Of a DNA stretch of 64,000 bases, positions 51,579-64,000 are shown in pieces. Position numbers and translations under genes: made by a program. The stretch covers positions 2,418,001 to 2,482,000 of the forward strand of contig JAKNDB010000109.1 in the NCBI GenBank assembly GCA_024305405.1, read 5' to 3'. Under the pieces are notes generated by a model. That model had not been told where the DNA came from. It made no database searches and was given only the letters and a program-made list of their open reading frames with translations. This DNA is from Dirofilaria immitis (taxonomy: Eukaryota > Nematoda > Chromadorea > Rhabditida > Onchocercidae). Numbering within the stretch: position 1 is the stretch's first letter; the number at the start of each line of letters is the position of its first letter.

Positions 51579-54500
51579 TTATGCCGAAACAGTATCAGTA
51601 GTGTAATTGAATAAAGCTAAACGATGTCTTAATTGCGAAGTTCGAGAGATCGGATCTTGAGCGATCACCAGCTGCAAATCTCGCATAGTAACTCGTTTTG
51701 TGCGGGGGCGATGAATCTGAATAGAAAGTATAAAAATCAAAACGAAGAGAGGCGAATTCCGTACAGGAAATAAGCTACATTTAATTAAAAATACTCTATC
51801 AGGGAACATAATCAACACAAATATAAACTAGACTACCAGAAAATTTAGAGGTAAATTCTTTTTGTTAAATATGCATACCTGAAGTGAAACTCCAGCAGTT
51901 ATTGGTTGATCGAACGGATTACTTGCTTCGGACCAAGGCTTTTGTTTATTTTCCCTCCACCTAATGCTGCTATTGCGGCAGCATTAGCGTCACGATTTCG
52001 TGCAGCTTCTTGATCAGCTCTTTGCAACTTGAAAAATAACTTCATCGAAGAAGTCAAATATTCAAATTGGATTCCCTTGTATACGAATGTACGATTCAAG
52101 TATGAACCTTTTAACGCTAAAAAGAGTAAACGACTATAAAAATTCCAGTTAACCATTTACTAACTTGTTTTGCTTTCTCAACCAGAGTGTCTTTGTCTTT
52201 TCCTTTAGTTTTACTGAGCCGAATTAATGCTTCTTTTTCACGATTTTCTCTTCTCTCATATTCTAAACGTTCCAATTCTTCCACAAAGCGAAGCTGTCGG
52301 CGAGTATCATCAATTGTCTAAAAAATTAAACAGTACTCGAAAACAAAGAGATAACAGTAACAGAATAGTAAAGTAAGATAAGTACGAAATTAGCATACGC
52401 GATAGTAAGGATGATTTCGAAGAGGCTCTAAGCGGTGTTCTGCAACAATGGCTAATTTGGCAAGCATTACCCGCAACCTGAATTCTGCGGCCTGAGAAAT
52501 CATCGCGACCACTTCATCTTGAGGAATACCTCCATCAGGCATTGCTCGTTGAATTTTTCTAAATTAAACTAAAGTCAATATGAAAAAATTCATTTTATCC
52601 ATATGCATATATGAATGAATAAATAATTCCATAAGAGGAGGAACGAATATTAACTGATTATAATGATAAATTAAGCTAGAGAACTAAAACTTCAAACATA
52701 AAAAACTCGCCGAGCAATGACATCTCCATTTAGAAGTTTATACTGTATTTGGCTTGGAGGTAATGTTCGAACCTCAATTTCACTGGACGACTCCTCTGTT
52801 GAATATTCATCACTTCCTTCAGTTTTTGTATAACTTCCTATACTGCCGTTAATCATTACTGGCTGCGGTGCATTCGAGGATCTCTTCAATGAATTTAGTA
52901 TCCGCCAAATTCAAATCACAGTTAAATAGTTTAATGATAATCTTATCATGTGATGAATTTTATGGACAAATGTCTTTGGGAAAAAATTTATATTTAAGTT
53001 TGATTTCGAGAACAGGATTCAACGTAAACACATTTTCAAATGGTAATAAAAACGAAGATGGGATGCAGATATTGAAAATTGAAATGAAAAAGAAAGGGAA
53101 AACAAAATATACCTGTGCTACGTAAGAATTTTCATTATTTGTCCGTTGCGTATTCGTATCCCACGTGGAAGACTGAGGTATATCGGGAAGTGGTGACTGC
53201 TGCGGAGCAGTGGCACCGATTCCTTCAATAATAACTTCACCCTTTTGTAATGCTGCTCTGAGCGCTGGTAAAGTCTTCAATAAAACAATATTAATCAGGT
53301 AATTTTACTCTCACATCACAGTAATTGAACTGAACAATCTAAACTGTCATCATGAAAGACTGCAAAGATACACTTGCCGTACAGTCTAACCATAAGGACA
53401 TGAATAGTGTCGGTAATATTCATGTGCTAATTCTGTAAAGTTCTTCAAAATGCTTGTTTATATACCAAAAAAAAAAAGAGAAGAGGGAAGGATGGCGGGA
53501 GAGAAGGGGAAGAGGCGGAAAAGGGAAAGGAGAAATGATTTCACAGCAAATTCTACAAAAGTGATACTCTTTGAAGAAACGGGAGTAAATGTGGCTGTGC
53601 TTGAGAGCGCAGTGCTTCCTGTAAGCGGCTTGTGAAAACCTCTGGAGGCATTGAACCGTATATTACCAGCTGAAAAGCAATAACTACATAGATTTTAAAA
53701 ATATAAAATGATTATTGATTCATAATATTTAGATTATCCATATTACCTTCAATTAAAAAAATATTAAGTAACTGGAACGAAAAAATCATCCTCATACCCT
53801 TTACTTCGTCTTGCTAAATAACGTGAAAATTAATGTAAAGTAATAATCTTCTCAACTTGAAATTACCTTAACAAGTTCGGTTACTCGCACGGCAGTTTGT
53901 TGCCCCTGTTGTTGATCAGGTTGCTGGGACAGGTGTATGAGGGTTTTAAAGAACCGCGCACACTTTGAAACCATGCTTGCTTGCTCGGCTGCATTAGCAT
54001 TACGCATTTGAGTTTGTTGAGCTTGGCTATTGTTACCTTAAAAAGCTAATCAGTTGAACATTAGTATACAATAAATTTATCCAATTTTATAATTGTGCTA
54101 TGCATAATAATATTCCAGTCAATGATTTCATTAGGGAAATTTTTACATCGCGACCAAATGATGTAGCAAATATAAAAAGTAAACGAAAATTCCAAATTAG
54201 TCAATGGAATGTCAAAATCACTAAAATTAAAAAGTGAATTTCTGAACTCCCATTCAACTGAAAGTTTGCTACCTTGGTTTAACATAACATACTGCACAGG
54301 ACGTAACTGCATGTCTTGACTGCTCACCTGCGAGACAAAGGATGGCGTTGAAGCCTGAATTGAAATATGGAATGTTTTCGAGATTCTGAGATTCTCAGTT
54401 CATATTTAGAATCTCACCATACAAAAGTGATTCTTTGCATCGATACTAAATACTCTAGTACTAAATGAAAAGGTGAATAAATATGAATCACTGCAGCAAT

Positions 54501-54679
54501 TCCTTATTTTATTCTATATGCCGTTCATTTTACAATAAGATTTATGGCATTACCGAAGAAGTTATGCTTCGAGGAACATTTGCTCGACCATTTTCGCCCA
54601 AAACAGGCCCTGGAACGATACGGAAACGCGGTCCATTATTCGTTGTTGCAACTGGAGAAGGGGATACTGCTTCGCTCAT
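51579..54679 (-). CDS. taf-4: TFIID subunit TAF4
   Basis: Exons: 54679-54554, 54354-54273, 54036-53867, 53669-53568, 53274-53113, 52883-52707, 52558-52399, 52317-52165, 52027-51879 and 51716-51579. The TAFH/NHR1 domain spans exons 3-5 (CARFFKTLIHLSQQ, MPPEVFTSRLQEALRS, HLLPFLQ, TLPALRAAL). The TAF4 C-terminal region follows: a histone-fold-like segment (KIQRAMPDGG, EVVAMISQAAEFRLR, AEHRLEP), DDTRRQLRFVEELERLE, then RNRDANAAAIAALG and RVTMRDLQLVI near the stop. TAF4 is a core TFIID subunit that pairs with TAF12 and contacts activators. The start ATG is six bases behind ATTTTCAG, a likely trans-splice acceptor. Two frame breaks: an extra A at 52554-52558 and a missing base at 51940-51943 (after GGGKINK). 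Three acceptors end in AAG instead of CAG/TAG. Confidence 0.92.
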
Positions 54680-57134
54680 AAAATACTGAAAATATCAAAA
54701 GTTGTTTGCGGAAAACAAATGTCACTTCTCGTCGGATATTTAGTATTTTCTCTGAGGGTCACGATGACGTGCTAGTTAATTCATAGCTAATTACTAATTT
54801 TATATTTTCTATGGCTTCCTAGATATGGTTCCTTCCCAACTTCCCAGTACTTTATGGTAATAAGAAATAAGTTCCACATTATTACTAGCAAGAAGGCAAA
54901 CTTAAAAAAGGCTTTAGTATACCCGCCATCAAACCATCTCCGTTTATATATCAATTGGGAAATATGGTTTGCTTGGCCCTTGGTAGAGGTGTTTCTTCGG
55001 GTTATTTGAAATTACTGGGAACATTTTCCGAGTGCTTCGGCACCATCTATTATGCGCTGTCGTAGCAAAATGGAATGGTAGAATTGGAATCGCTTTCACG
55101 TGTAAATAAAAGTAATGAATAAATAAATGAATGATAAATGCAAAAGCACAACGTTTTGGATATGCACTGGTTAGTTCAACTTAGAAATTCGGATACAATT
55201 CATAGATTATATTTTTATAAGTATTTGAAAAGTCAGCTAAAGTCTGTTGAATTCTGAACTGAATTTATATGATATGAACCAGCGATGATCTAATAAAAAC
55301 TTTAGAATCCAAAACGGAATTGAATTAGAGATCCTTTTCTGCAATCAAGCCACCGAATTGTATTGCTTTCAATAAAAAACTTGTTACTTTTTCAGAAAAC
55401 TTTAGAAAGAACATTACCTGTCGATAAAAGAGAGGTAAAAACCCCGACATGTAATAGTCATGCAAGTTATCCATGATATCAAATACAAGCAGACCGAAGA
55501 TGAACAATTAAAGTGTTAAAGAGATACGGCTTCTTTCAGTTAACACCAAAATTATGCAAATTTTGGTAAAAACTTCAACAAAGTATCGTCTGACGCTAAA
55601 CTGGTATTTAATTCCGGTTGGACTGTTCCTAACACCATTTCTACTATATTTTATGGTGCTAATGATCTAGCATATCCGCAAGCCACTTTACAAGCATAAA
55701 GTATATGAAATATAGACAAGTAAAGCAGTGGCTACAGTGTTCCACTCTATTAAAATAACTTTCCGTGTGGACAGCTACCAACTTACTTAATTAATTAAAC
55801 GAGTGCGAATTCGACATAGTAGAACTTATTTAAGAACGCTTATCATGAATAATGGTTTCGAAAAAAAAGGAAAACTTTGGGATAGTCTAAATTGGCTTTT
55901 GAATGCAGCATGACGACTCGACAACAAGAAAAGTGATGCTTGCTGATATCTAATTTTATTTTTTTTTCAAGTATTTATATTTAATTTCAATGATAATACA
56001 TTAGTATATCAGTGGAATTTAAAAAAAAATTCATTTAATGGATCAAATCGAGAATAAACACGAGTTGGAACTCATCTGTTCTTGATCCAAATAGCAGACT
56101 TTTAGACGTTATCCTTTTTATTGCTAAAGGGAATTAAGTGAAGGTTAGTGAAAATGAAAAGGGCTGCATCACGTACACGATGCGACACTGTAGTCTCAGA
56201 CGACTCTTCAGCCAGGTGAAGACTTCCTCCCTAGAAATCTGCATGCGAGTAATAATTGAGCGGGCAAAAAATCTTTTAAATTGTTTTTTGCAATGCTTCA
56301 AAATTCAAAAACAACCGAACATCTTGCACAACACAATTCTGACGCGAAAAAACAAATGTATCAGATTTTCATCGTTGCAAATTTGTTTACAGCCTATCTA
56401 AGCCAGATCTAAACACAATGAAGCTGCAAATTCGTCTCAATATTTTCGAAAACTTTGTTTCAATGGGTGAATGCATATTTACCTCGCAAAGATTATGTGT
56501 AAAAATGGTATTAGTTGTCCGGAGAAGTTAATAGCCGGGAATCAGGTGTAGATCTCCCAAAAATGAAATCGCATTTACCTCCACCCAAAATTAACAAACT
56601 GACGGGCCAATTCTATACATCTATACAGGAAAAAAATATCTCCGTAGAAGTCGTAACTGCGGCCCGTTAAACATCGTACATGCATAGTGTAAACCGATTG
56701 CTTTATTCGGTAATGGCTCGGATGAGAACGGGGAGGGTCGTTGACAGGTTGTCATGCGAACTTCCTAGCTTCCTTGATCATTATTTTGGTTCAGCCCTGC
56801 GTCGTTTGGGGTAAAATTGTTGAAGGGTTCAGGGCTGGAAAAATTTGGTAAAGGTTGGAAGTAAAGCAGGCAGAACAAAAAGAAGTGCGGTACTGTTGGC
56901 GTCCGTATTTGTATTACGTGAGCTGGGCAAAATTAATAGTTATGAAGAGGAATGAAAACAGATAGATTACCGTTCTAAATGTCTACGTGGCTGGTACTCA
57001 TATCTACAAATTCTAAGATTGATTTTTGGGAATCGAGAAATATACTAGAGAAACTTGGAAGTCGTGAGAGAGGATATCATTGGTTTACCCTTCTTGTCAT
57101 ATTAATTGGACGCAAACACTTTCTTTTCAGTACA
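54680..57134. other. divergent intergenic region, taf-4 to dgk
   Basis: Promoter side of both flanking genes. A purine-rich block lies within the taf-4 introns nearby, but no regulatory element is identifiable here. ORFs at 55325-55507 and 56138-56401 lack motifs and splice partners. Confidence 0.45.
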
Positions 57135-60100
57135 ATGATATGGCCATTATTAGTTATTTCGGCATTTCTATTGACTATTGTGCAAATATTGAAGAAAGTT
57201 TTACGCCCAAAATTGTGGAGTATTATTCTCAAGATTTTGATATTTCTTCCAGTAAATGTTTTCCTTGAAACTTCATAAATATTTGTGGAAAGGATTTGCG
57301 CAGTAAACAATTTTTCCAGAAGTTTCCCAGAGATTCTCTTCCATATATTTCTTGACATAAGTTTGCATCCAATAAGTAATACTTCTTCTCGAGGTGGACA
57401 TCACTTCGTAAGCTTGTTCCACGACGACACAAGGCATTATTGCAATGTTTGCGAGAATGGAATGCGAAGAGGTATGCAATGTGACTACTGCGGGGTTATG
57501 GTCGATTGCACATCTTGCCTTCATTCAATTTCAAGCACTTTTCGTTGTAAAATTACTGTTACATCAACAGATGGAGAAATTATGCATCACTGGGTAAAAC
57601 CATTCATTTTCTCAAAATTTTTGGACAACTATTTTAAATAAATGAAATTCCTATCTAGCGGTTAATATTTGCATTTTTAAAAGTCCATTATAGGTCCGCG
57701 GCAATCTGCCATCGTGCAGCATCTGTGGTGTGTGCAATGAGGAATGTGGTGATGGTGTTGGCTTGATAGATTCTCGATGCTCTTTTTGTCAGGTTAAGCA
57801 CTATCCTTTAATCTAATTAATTAGTTGAGAAATTTAAACCAATTTTTTATTTCATATTTGTAGTTTACTGTGCATACCCGATGTAAACATCAAGTGAATA
57901 GATGCTGCACGATGGGTGTCAATCAGGATTTCATTGTTCCACCAACTTGTGTTACAGTACGTAGAGTTGGAAATCGGCGTAATAAACAGGTTGAAATTTG
58001 GAATTTTCGGAAAAAATGGCCTATTTTATCAATTTTTTTATTGATGAAATATTATTGAAAATGTTTCCTTTAACGTTATAAGTTAATGCTTGTCATATAC
58101 ACCTGGTATTTAAGGCAACCATCACTTTGTGAGTAATTGGCTTTTTGTATCTATCAAAACCATGCTAATAGTATAAATAGTTTCACTTAGTATGCGCTAT
58201 TTCAAAATACGAAGTAACGCATTCCAGCAAAATTTCGTGAAATTTCAAGAACGAGTAGAAGTATTAAGTTGGAACTATTAAAAGTGGTTTAGTTTTAGTT
58301 TAGTTCTTAAAGCATACTTGAAGTGATTGTAATAGTTGTAATTGTTTAAATTAATCGGATGAATTGTAAAATGTTTTATGAACGCAGAGATAGTTATATA
58401 TCTGCATCTTGTAATACAGATATATATAAAATTTTGCTTCATTTTTGTTTTTGATTTTTTTATTCATACAAATATTCCAATATGACTACACTGCGCTCAG
58501 TCATTACTGCCTGTTCATTCTATTGCTGTAGTAGCCATATTTTTGACCTTATTCATCAGCATCACATTTCTATCATCGAATTATAATTATTTTTATAAAA
58601 AGATTTGGCATATCGAAAAAAACAAGCTCCTTTATATGCCTACGCTGAAAACGGACACTTTTTAAATTTGTCTTGTATCACTCGTGCTATTTATTCGAAA
58701 TATTTGAGACTCATTTTTCTAGGTTTTTTGTACTCTATCTTGCGGAGCACTTTTTAAATTATTAACTTTTTTTTACAATGTTTATTATTCGCTTTTCCAA
58801 CTACTAACTGAAGTTGACTTAGATTTCTTAAAGTTTTGGATATATATTGTGCATGAAATATTTTCGTGCAGACTTAAAAGTATTAAAGTTTTTTTCATTT
58901 AAACAGTTAAGTTAAAGTTCACTACTTCTTTTCAAATTTTAATGCTTTAGCAAATCTTGCAGCTAATTGTTGATACAATTTGTCGACCAAGCAATGTAGA
59001 CTATTTGTCGTGGAAGCCACTTTTCGTCATCGTTAATCCAAAAAGTGGAGGGCGGAAGGATTCGCTGTATTACGGATCTTTCGGAAGCTCCTTCATCCGG
59101 TTCAGGTGGAAGAATTATTAAGCTTATTGAAAATACTATAGAGATCATAAATCGATCTTAGAGCTCGATATTAGCTGTTTATTGAAACCAATGTAAAGGC
59201 CTAATAAAGAACTAAGTAATCTACAGATTTGTTGTATATAATTGCTTGTATAGATGTTGTTTTGAAAAACACAAGGCATTTAATTCTATGATTACAGGTC
59301 ATAAATGTTCAAGAAATTGGAATAGGAACAGCGTTACGTTGGATCAAAATGTATCCTGAAATCGACTGTCGAATTATTATTGCTGGTGGCGATGGAACAG
59401 TTTCGTTAGCTCTAGATGCTATCAACGAATTGCAGCGAAAAATACCTGTAGCTGTTCTACCATTGGGTACTGGTAACGATCTGAGTAGGACTTTAGGATG
59501 GGGGTCCGGTCGTGAAGGATTGGTCGATTTCTTCGAGGTCGTTTTTATAAAATTTGTCTTTGAAGGGTTATAATTTATTGTATGGAACTAAGAATGTGTG
59601 GTATTTTTTACATTTATTTAAAGAATCCTTGATTTCATTACTATTTTTATTGTTATTCTTTAATTTTTTTATGTCGTAAATTTTGATCATTACTGACAAA
59701 AAAATTACTTTTGCAGTCAGTTACAGATTTGCCGTAACATGAGAAATGCTAAGACAATAAAATTGGACAGGTGGATGGTTGATATCATCCATAAGAGACA
59801 ATTAGGTATTCGGGCCAAAAACAAACGATTCAGTATGGTGAATTATGTTTCTGTTAGTGTGGACGCTTGCGTTACTTATGGTTAGTATATTTTATATTTC
59901 CTAGTATGCAGATTGTTGTAAAGAAATTTCTTTCTCTAAACGAAAGTGATGGGTTTTTAAAACGAAGCATTTACTATAAATAGCAAGAGAAAGAAATCAA
60001 TAGAAAGCATGTTTTATTAAGTGTAAATACTAAAATAGATGATATATGGGAAATTTTTCCAATCATGAAAAAATGTGTGGAGTTTCAAATGATCTAAATC

Positions 60101-61257
60101 ATAGCATTATTTTCTTTACTCATTGAAGTATATGTTGACTAGATGAAGTACTTGAATTCCTTTAATATCTGAAAACGTTAAATATATAAAATATGATATA
60201 TAAAATAACGAATTGAAACCGACTTGAGAAGAAAATTCTTTATGGGTTAGGAAAATTGATTTGCAGGCATGCAGTCAACTCGTGACAGTATTCGCAAGAT
60301 AGTTTCATCACGATTTTTAAATAAATTTCTATTCTTCACTTTTGGAACAAAGGTAAAATGGTTGCATCGGGACATATTTTGTTTGGTAACTACGTTTTGT
60401 ATTTCTTTTACTAAAATGCCAATTCAGAAGCTCAATGTTTTTCTGCATGGGTAATGTTTTGGTCATTACTGCAGGATGTACTGGAACATGCGTGTGCTAA
60501 TTTGGATCGAAAAATTGAACTAACTGTGGATGGTATTGTCATTCCACTGCCGCCGATAGAGGGTTTGATTGTTCTTAACATCCCTTTCTGGGGAGCAGGA
60601 GTACGGCCGTGGGTTGATTTATTTTCTCCGCAAGCTATCAATGATCGTGAGTTTAAACCGTCTTTCTGAAATATAATCTTGTGAATAAACCGAAATTCAT
60701 TTAAAACATGCAGAATTAAGATTCGAAGGAAGATAAAAACAAAGTAAAAAACAGTATATGCAAAGATTACTTTGTCATAGATACATGGCGTTCAGTTTTG
60801 TTTTATCATATGCCTCATTAAAATATAATCTTTTGTGAGAACAAGAAATTGATCTGCAGAACAATTCATGTTTATTACAGGCTTTTAAATTTAAGGATTA
60901 TTACAGAAGGAAACAAGTTTTGAGCTACGAAAATTCTGTGCATAGAATTTAATACAGCCTAATTTGTTCAAGATGCCGGTTCATTCTAATAAAGTCAGCA
61001 TAAGTAACTACCAGTGGATTTTAGGGAAATTCGAAGTTTTTGCGGTACGTTCATCATTTCATATTGCACAGATGCAAATAGGCATTTCCCAAGGAATTTC
61101 ACTTGCCCAAGGAAGTACTTTGAAGCTGAGAATTTTTGATACAACATTACCAGTGCAGTGCGACGGCGAAGCTTGGCTACAGTCACCTGGCATTATGCAT
61201 ATTAGTCATAAAGATCAAGCTTTCATGTTGATCCATGGGAATTTGCATGTTGGTTAG
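57135..61257 (+). CDS. dgk-2: diacylglycerol kinase, epsilon type
   Basis: Exons: 57135 to about 57251, about 57320-57593, 57694-57792, 57864-57989, 58963-59105, 59298-59537, 59721-59880, 60267-60352, 60475-60646 and 61025-61257. The N-terminal hydrophobic segment matches the membrane helix of DGK-epsilon. Two C1 zinc domains follow (HYCNVCENGMRRGMQCDYCG...HHW; CSICGVCNEECG...FCQFTVHTRC). The catalytic domain has NPKSGG, GGDGTV and PVAVLPLGTGNDLSRTLGWG, and the accessory domain has KLDRW, VDGIVIPLPPIEGLIVLNIPFWG, FHIAQ and CDGEAW. It phosphorylates diacylglycerol to phosphatidic acid. The start ATG lies five bases behind TTTTCAG. One missing base near 59056-59062 breaks the catalytic exon; after it the family sequence resumes as FAVLRIFRKLLHPVQ. 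The exon 1/2 junction is unresolved. The symbol is by analogy with the C. elegans epsilon-type kinase. Confidence 0.92.
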
Positions 61258-62326
61258 GATCGCCTCAGGATAGAAATATCATAAATTTGCAATATGGATG
61301 CATCGTACTAATTTTATTTCCTCTTATTTTATTTGCTGAAAATTGTGAAAATTTTCAAGATTTTGAAGGTATTTGTTATATTATTTGTTTGGAATTATTT
61401 TCATGATTGATCTGCACAGCTTTTTGAAAATTATGAGAAATTCCGCTCAACTGCATGATTCCATGTGAATTTTGTGTTTCGCTGAATGGTCTTCCTCGGA
61501 ACAGTCATTTAACCAGAATTCATGAACTATATTTGTAAGTAATGCATCTCTCTTTGGTTTCATATCTAAGTAAATTAAAATAGGTTGGATTATTTACTTG
61601 CTCCAAATTTCTTTTAAGATGATTAATTGTTGTCTCTTTAGATGGTACATATCTTGTGATCTCATTTAATTTTTTTATTGAGTAAACATTTGTTATTTCT
61701 TTTGATTTGTTCCATTGTCTTTGATTCCGTTGTTTCAAATAAATTAGCCGATTTGAAACTAAGCTCAATAATGCAGACTTGGTTTGGGCTTATCGCAATG
61801 ATAAACTGCCGTTAGTCTTTCTTTGCTTTTATGTACTAACGGCTTCAGACATTAGCGAAATTCCAACATGGTTCAAATAAATGTTTATTGAGCAAATTGT
61901 TCCACGACTTAGAATATCGATTCTTACATTTATTTTTTTGACGGATTGTGATATATTCCCAGTGTTGGCAGGTCAGCGTCACTTCTATTCCGTATGTGCT
62001 AATTTATCTTAATTTGTTTTAGTCTTATATTTTTTGGAATTAATTTTTGTTGATTTTATCAATAAAAATCATGTATTGGGAGTAGTATTGATTTGCTTTC
62101 GTTCAAAATCTTAATTATATTTTTAATAATTTTCTTGTCACCCATTTTTCTCCATAATTGATGAAGCTCATAATAAAATCTTGAAATTGCGTTTTATTTA
62201 TCTTGTTTCCGGTGTGTGATAAAAACAAATATATATTTTAAATTTTTATGAGAATTGTTAATTTCTATGTAAACATTGGTTTTTGGTGAACTTTTCTGTA
62301 CTTGATTAATTTTCATGTCAGCTGTC
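61258..62326. other. intergenic spacer between two plus-strand genes
   Basis: T-rich spacer of 1.07 kb between the kinase stop and the start of the R3H gene. It probably includes the dgk 3' UTR. No supported ORF or RNA gene. Confidence 0.5.
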
Positions 62327-63437
62327 ATGAGATTTAATGAAAAGGCGATGCATACGGATGATGAAAGCGAAATTGAATACACAGTAGTTAAACGTGTTGC
62401 GTCAGTTACAATTGAATCGGATAGTCAGGTGGAAGCAGAAGCGGAACAGCGTTCCGGACGCAAAAGACGGAAAAAAGAGTTGTGAAGCGAAAAAATGTCA
62501 ATGAAAAGATGGATATCGATATTAATGTTTCTCAACTCAACAACACGAACAAAGGTAACATTGTGCAAGATGCCGTGTTGAACTAAGTGACAAAGTGTCG
62601 TTTTAAAATATTTTGCTGACTATCCATTTTGACCTGCATAATTCATATTTCTGTATTCAAGTGTGAATGGATGCTTGGGATCTGTAAGAATTAAATCGAA
62701 ATAATTAAGGGATGGATTGGGATAGTTTGTGCTCAACGAGTGAATTATCATCTTCTGAAACCTGCACCTCGGATGGTCGCGAGGCAGACGATGAGCAGTC
62801 AGATTGGGTTGGCCCTGTAAACGAAGACCAGAACTTTCATTTTCCGCAGACATCAACGAGACAGCAGCGCTTTATTAGGTTAATAGTTCTCAAATTCTTA
62901 ATACTTTATGTATAGATAATTAGTTTCCATTCGTTGTTTCTTCCCATTTCTCCACTCGCTGTTTCTTCCCATTTTTATTGAATTTGAAAGGTTATGGAGT
63001 CTCTGCCAGTACCTTGTATGTGTAGTTTTCAATTTCATAGTTCGAAAAGATTTGGATTTTAGGACGCGTACTGCATCAGCAGCTCTGCAGCGAAAACTGG
63101 AAAGGTTTATTCGAGACGATAGTCAGCGTGAGCTTATCGTGAAACATTGGACTAATTATCGACAAGTAACTTTTTTAGTTTTTAAACAAAAAAGCTAGCG
63201 ACTAGTATTTGCTGTATATGGCTAGGTGACATATGAGGAAAAAACGTTTAGAGTTTAATCACTGCGAAATGTATTATCGTCATCATGGTACACTATGATT
63301 CAAAAAATACAGTTGTCAGTATGTTTATTTAAAATCTAAGTGGAATTTAGTTGCAGGTTAGCCGTATTTTGCAACTCTTTGGTCTGGAAGTCTCGAAAAG
63401 AGGTCGTGGAACGATGGTTTTGAAGAAGACACGATAA
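62327..63437 (+). CDS. GPATCH2-like acidic-motif protein with C-terminal R3H-like domain
   Basis: Four exons: 62327-62554, 62710-62878, 63063-63165 and 63357-63437, about 192 residues after repair. Exon 1 is charged and ends in a basic stretch (SGRKRRKK / VVKRKNVNEKMDIDI). Exon 2 contains LSSSETCTSDGREADDEQSD, matching the conserved acidic motif of vertebrate GPATCH2. Exons 3-4 read as an R3H-type nucleic-acid-binding fold (LERFIRDDSQRELIV, NYRQ | VSRILQLFGLEVSKRG). No G-patch (glycine-rich) motif is seen. The frame breaks once, in the A-run at 62471-62476, where one more A keeps exon 1 open and makes its donor phase fit exon 2. A TCAG acceptor lies four bases before the ATG, so trans-splicing or an upstream exon is possible. 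It probably acts in the nucleus on RNA; the function is not established from sequence. Confidence 0.7.
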
Positions 63438-64000
63438 ATATAAAAACATGCGCTCCTTTCTAACCAAATGCTGTTCTTGTTGCAATTTCAATGAGTTTTT
63501 GTGTCATATTTTCTGTAATTTTGTATATTAAGATGATATACGTTATCTTATCAATTTATTTCTTGTGTCATTCTCTTGGTGCATGCAATTAAAATCGGTC
63601 ATGCTTTTAATTGAACGTTTAATTGATTACGGTACTAACTTACTGATTTATTCGTGTGCTTCTGTTTTGATATCAATGACATTAAATTTTTTCTTAAATT
63701 GTTATTTTCGACAATAAGTTTATCTTAAAATATATCTTATCGTTCTGAGTTATAGTAGTTTGGAATTCTTTTCAACCATATATTATTGACATTGGAAATT
63801 GATCGTGTAAGAGAAATATGTGGAAGATCGCTTGATCCATTAAATTTATAGAGTCATTGAATTTGAAGTATATAGTTTCAAATATTGGTATGGCTTTATT
63901 TCCCTTGGTTTTTTTAATTTATGTTTCAGGACTGAAGCTATTTCGAAGTTGTTGCGAATTTGAGTACACTTTATGCCAGGAAAGGTTAATCTGATAGGTC
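63438..64000. other. 3' flank, nothing assignable
   Basis: T-rich sequence to the window edge. No further exon of the R3H gene is needed, since its frame closes with TAA at 63435-63437. Confidence 0.5.

Noticed and set aside
59711..59720. Suspected frame break at the dgk exon starting after TTGCAG
   Set aside because: Using the second AG of the tandem CAGTCAG acceptor restores phase without any missing base.

Overview
The window looks like a piece of nuclear genome from a nematode, most likely a spirurid or filarial worm. It is strongly AT-rich. Its genes are split into many short exons with introns of about 45 to 1,400 bp and pyrimidine-rich ...TTTCAG, ...TTTTAG or ...TTGCAG acceptors. Several start codons sit a few bases behind a strong 3' splice site, as expected for spliced-leader trans-splicing. 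The closest recognisable relatives are animal housekeeping and signalling genes. The taxon is inferred from these traits. No sequence search was possible.

Layout, left to right. 1-495: a long (ATT)n array. 2754-9150 (+): an unrecognised gene built from very short exons. 9294-11225 (+): a secreted or membrane-anchored three-finger (Ly6/activin-receptor type) protein. 13866-14508 (-): a PTRHD1-like peptidyl-tRNA hydrolase domain protein. 15286-16743 (-): low molecular weight protein tyrosine phosphatase. 17936-24260 (+): abLIM/UNC-115, with three LIM domains and a villin headpiece. 29752-32324 (-): KDEL receptor ERD2. 32906-33557: a probable solo LTR. 35619-40078 (+): Unkempt, a CCCH zinc-finger RNA-binding protein. 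41664-46937 (-): PGAP1, the GPI inositol deacylase, preceded on the same strand by a spliced 47-codon small ORF at 46990-47218. 51579-54679 (-): TFIID subunit TAF4. 57135-61257 (+): epsilon-type diacylglycerol kinase. 62327-63437 (+): a protein with a GPATCH2-like acidic motif and an R3H-like C-terminus. About 40% of the window is intergenic and AT-rich, with nothing I can assign.

The genes are a mixed set and do not form one pathway. ERD2 and PGAP1 both act in the ER/early secretory route, and UNC-115 and the lipid kinase belong to cytoskeletal and signalling functions. They are not arranged as a cluster. Same-strand neighbours with short gaps (unrecognised gene to three-finger gene, 143 bp; small ORF to PGAP1, about 52 bp; LMW-PTP to PTRHD1, about 0.8 kb) could be polycistronic.

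The most striking sequence-level observation is that almost every conserved gene carries one or more single-base frame breaks inside otherwise well-preserved exons. I count about 14, mostly missing bases, about half in short homopolymers. In most cases the splice phases at both exon ends are only consistent if the base is restored. This points to residual indel errors in the sequence rather than to a run of pseudogenes. Protein predictions taken directly from this window will therefore be truncated. I did not find evidence of a prokaryote-style defence, CRISPR or secretion system. The best candidates for something undescribed are the small ORF upstream of PGAP1, the short-exon gene at 2754-9150 and the orphan hydrophobic ORF at 48834-48986.
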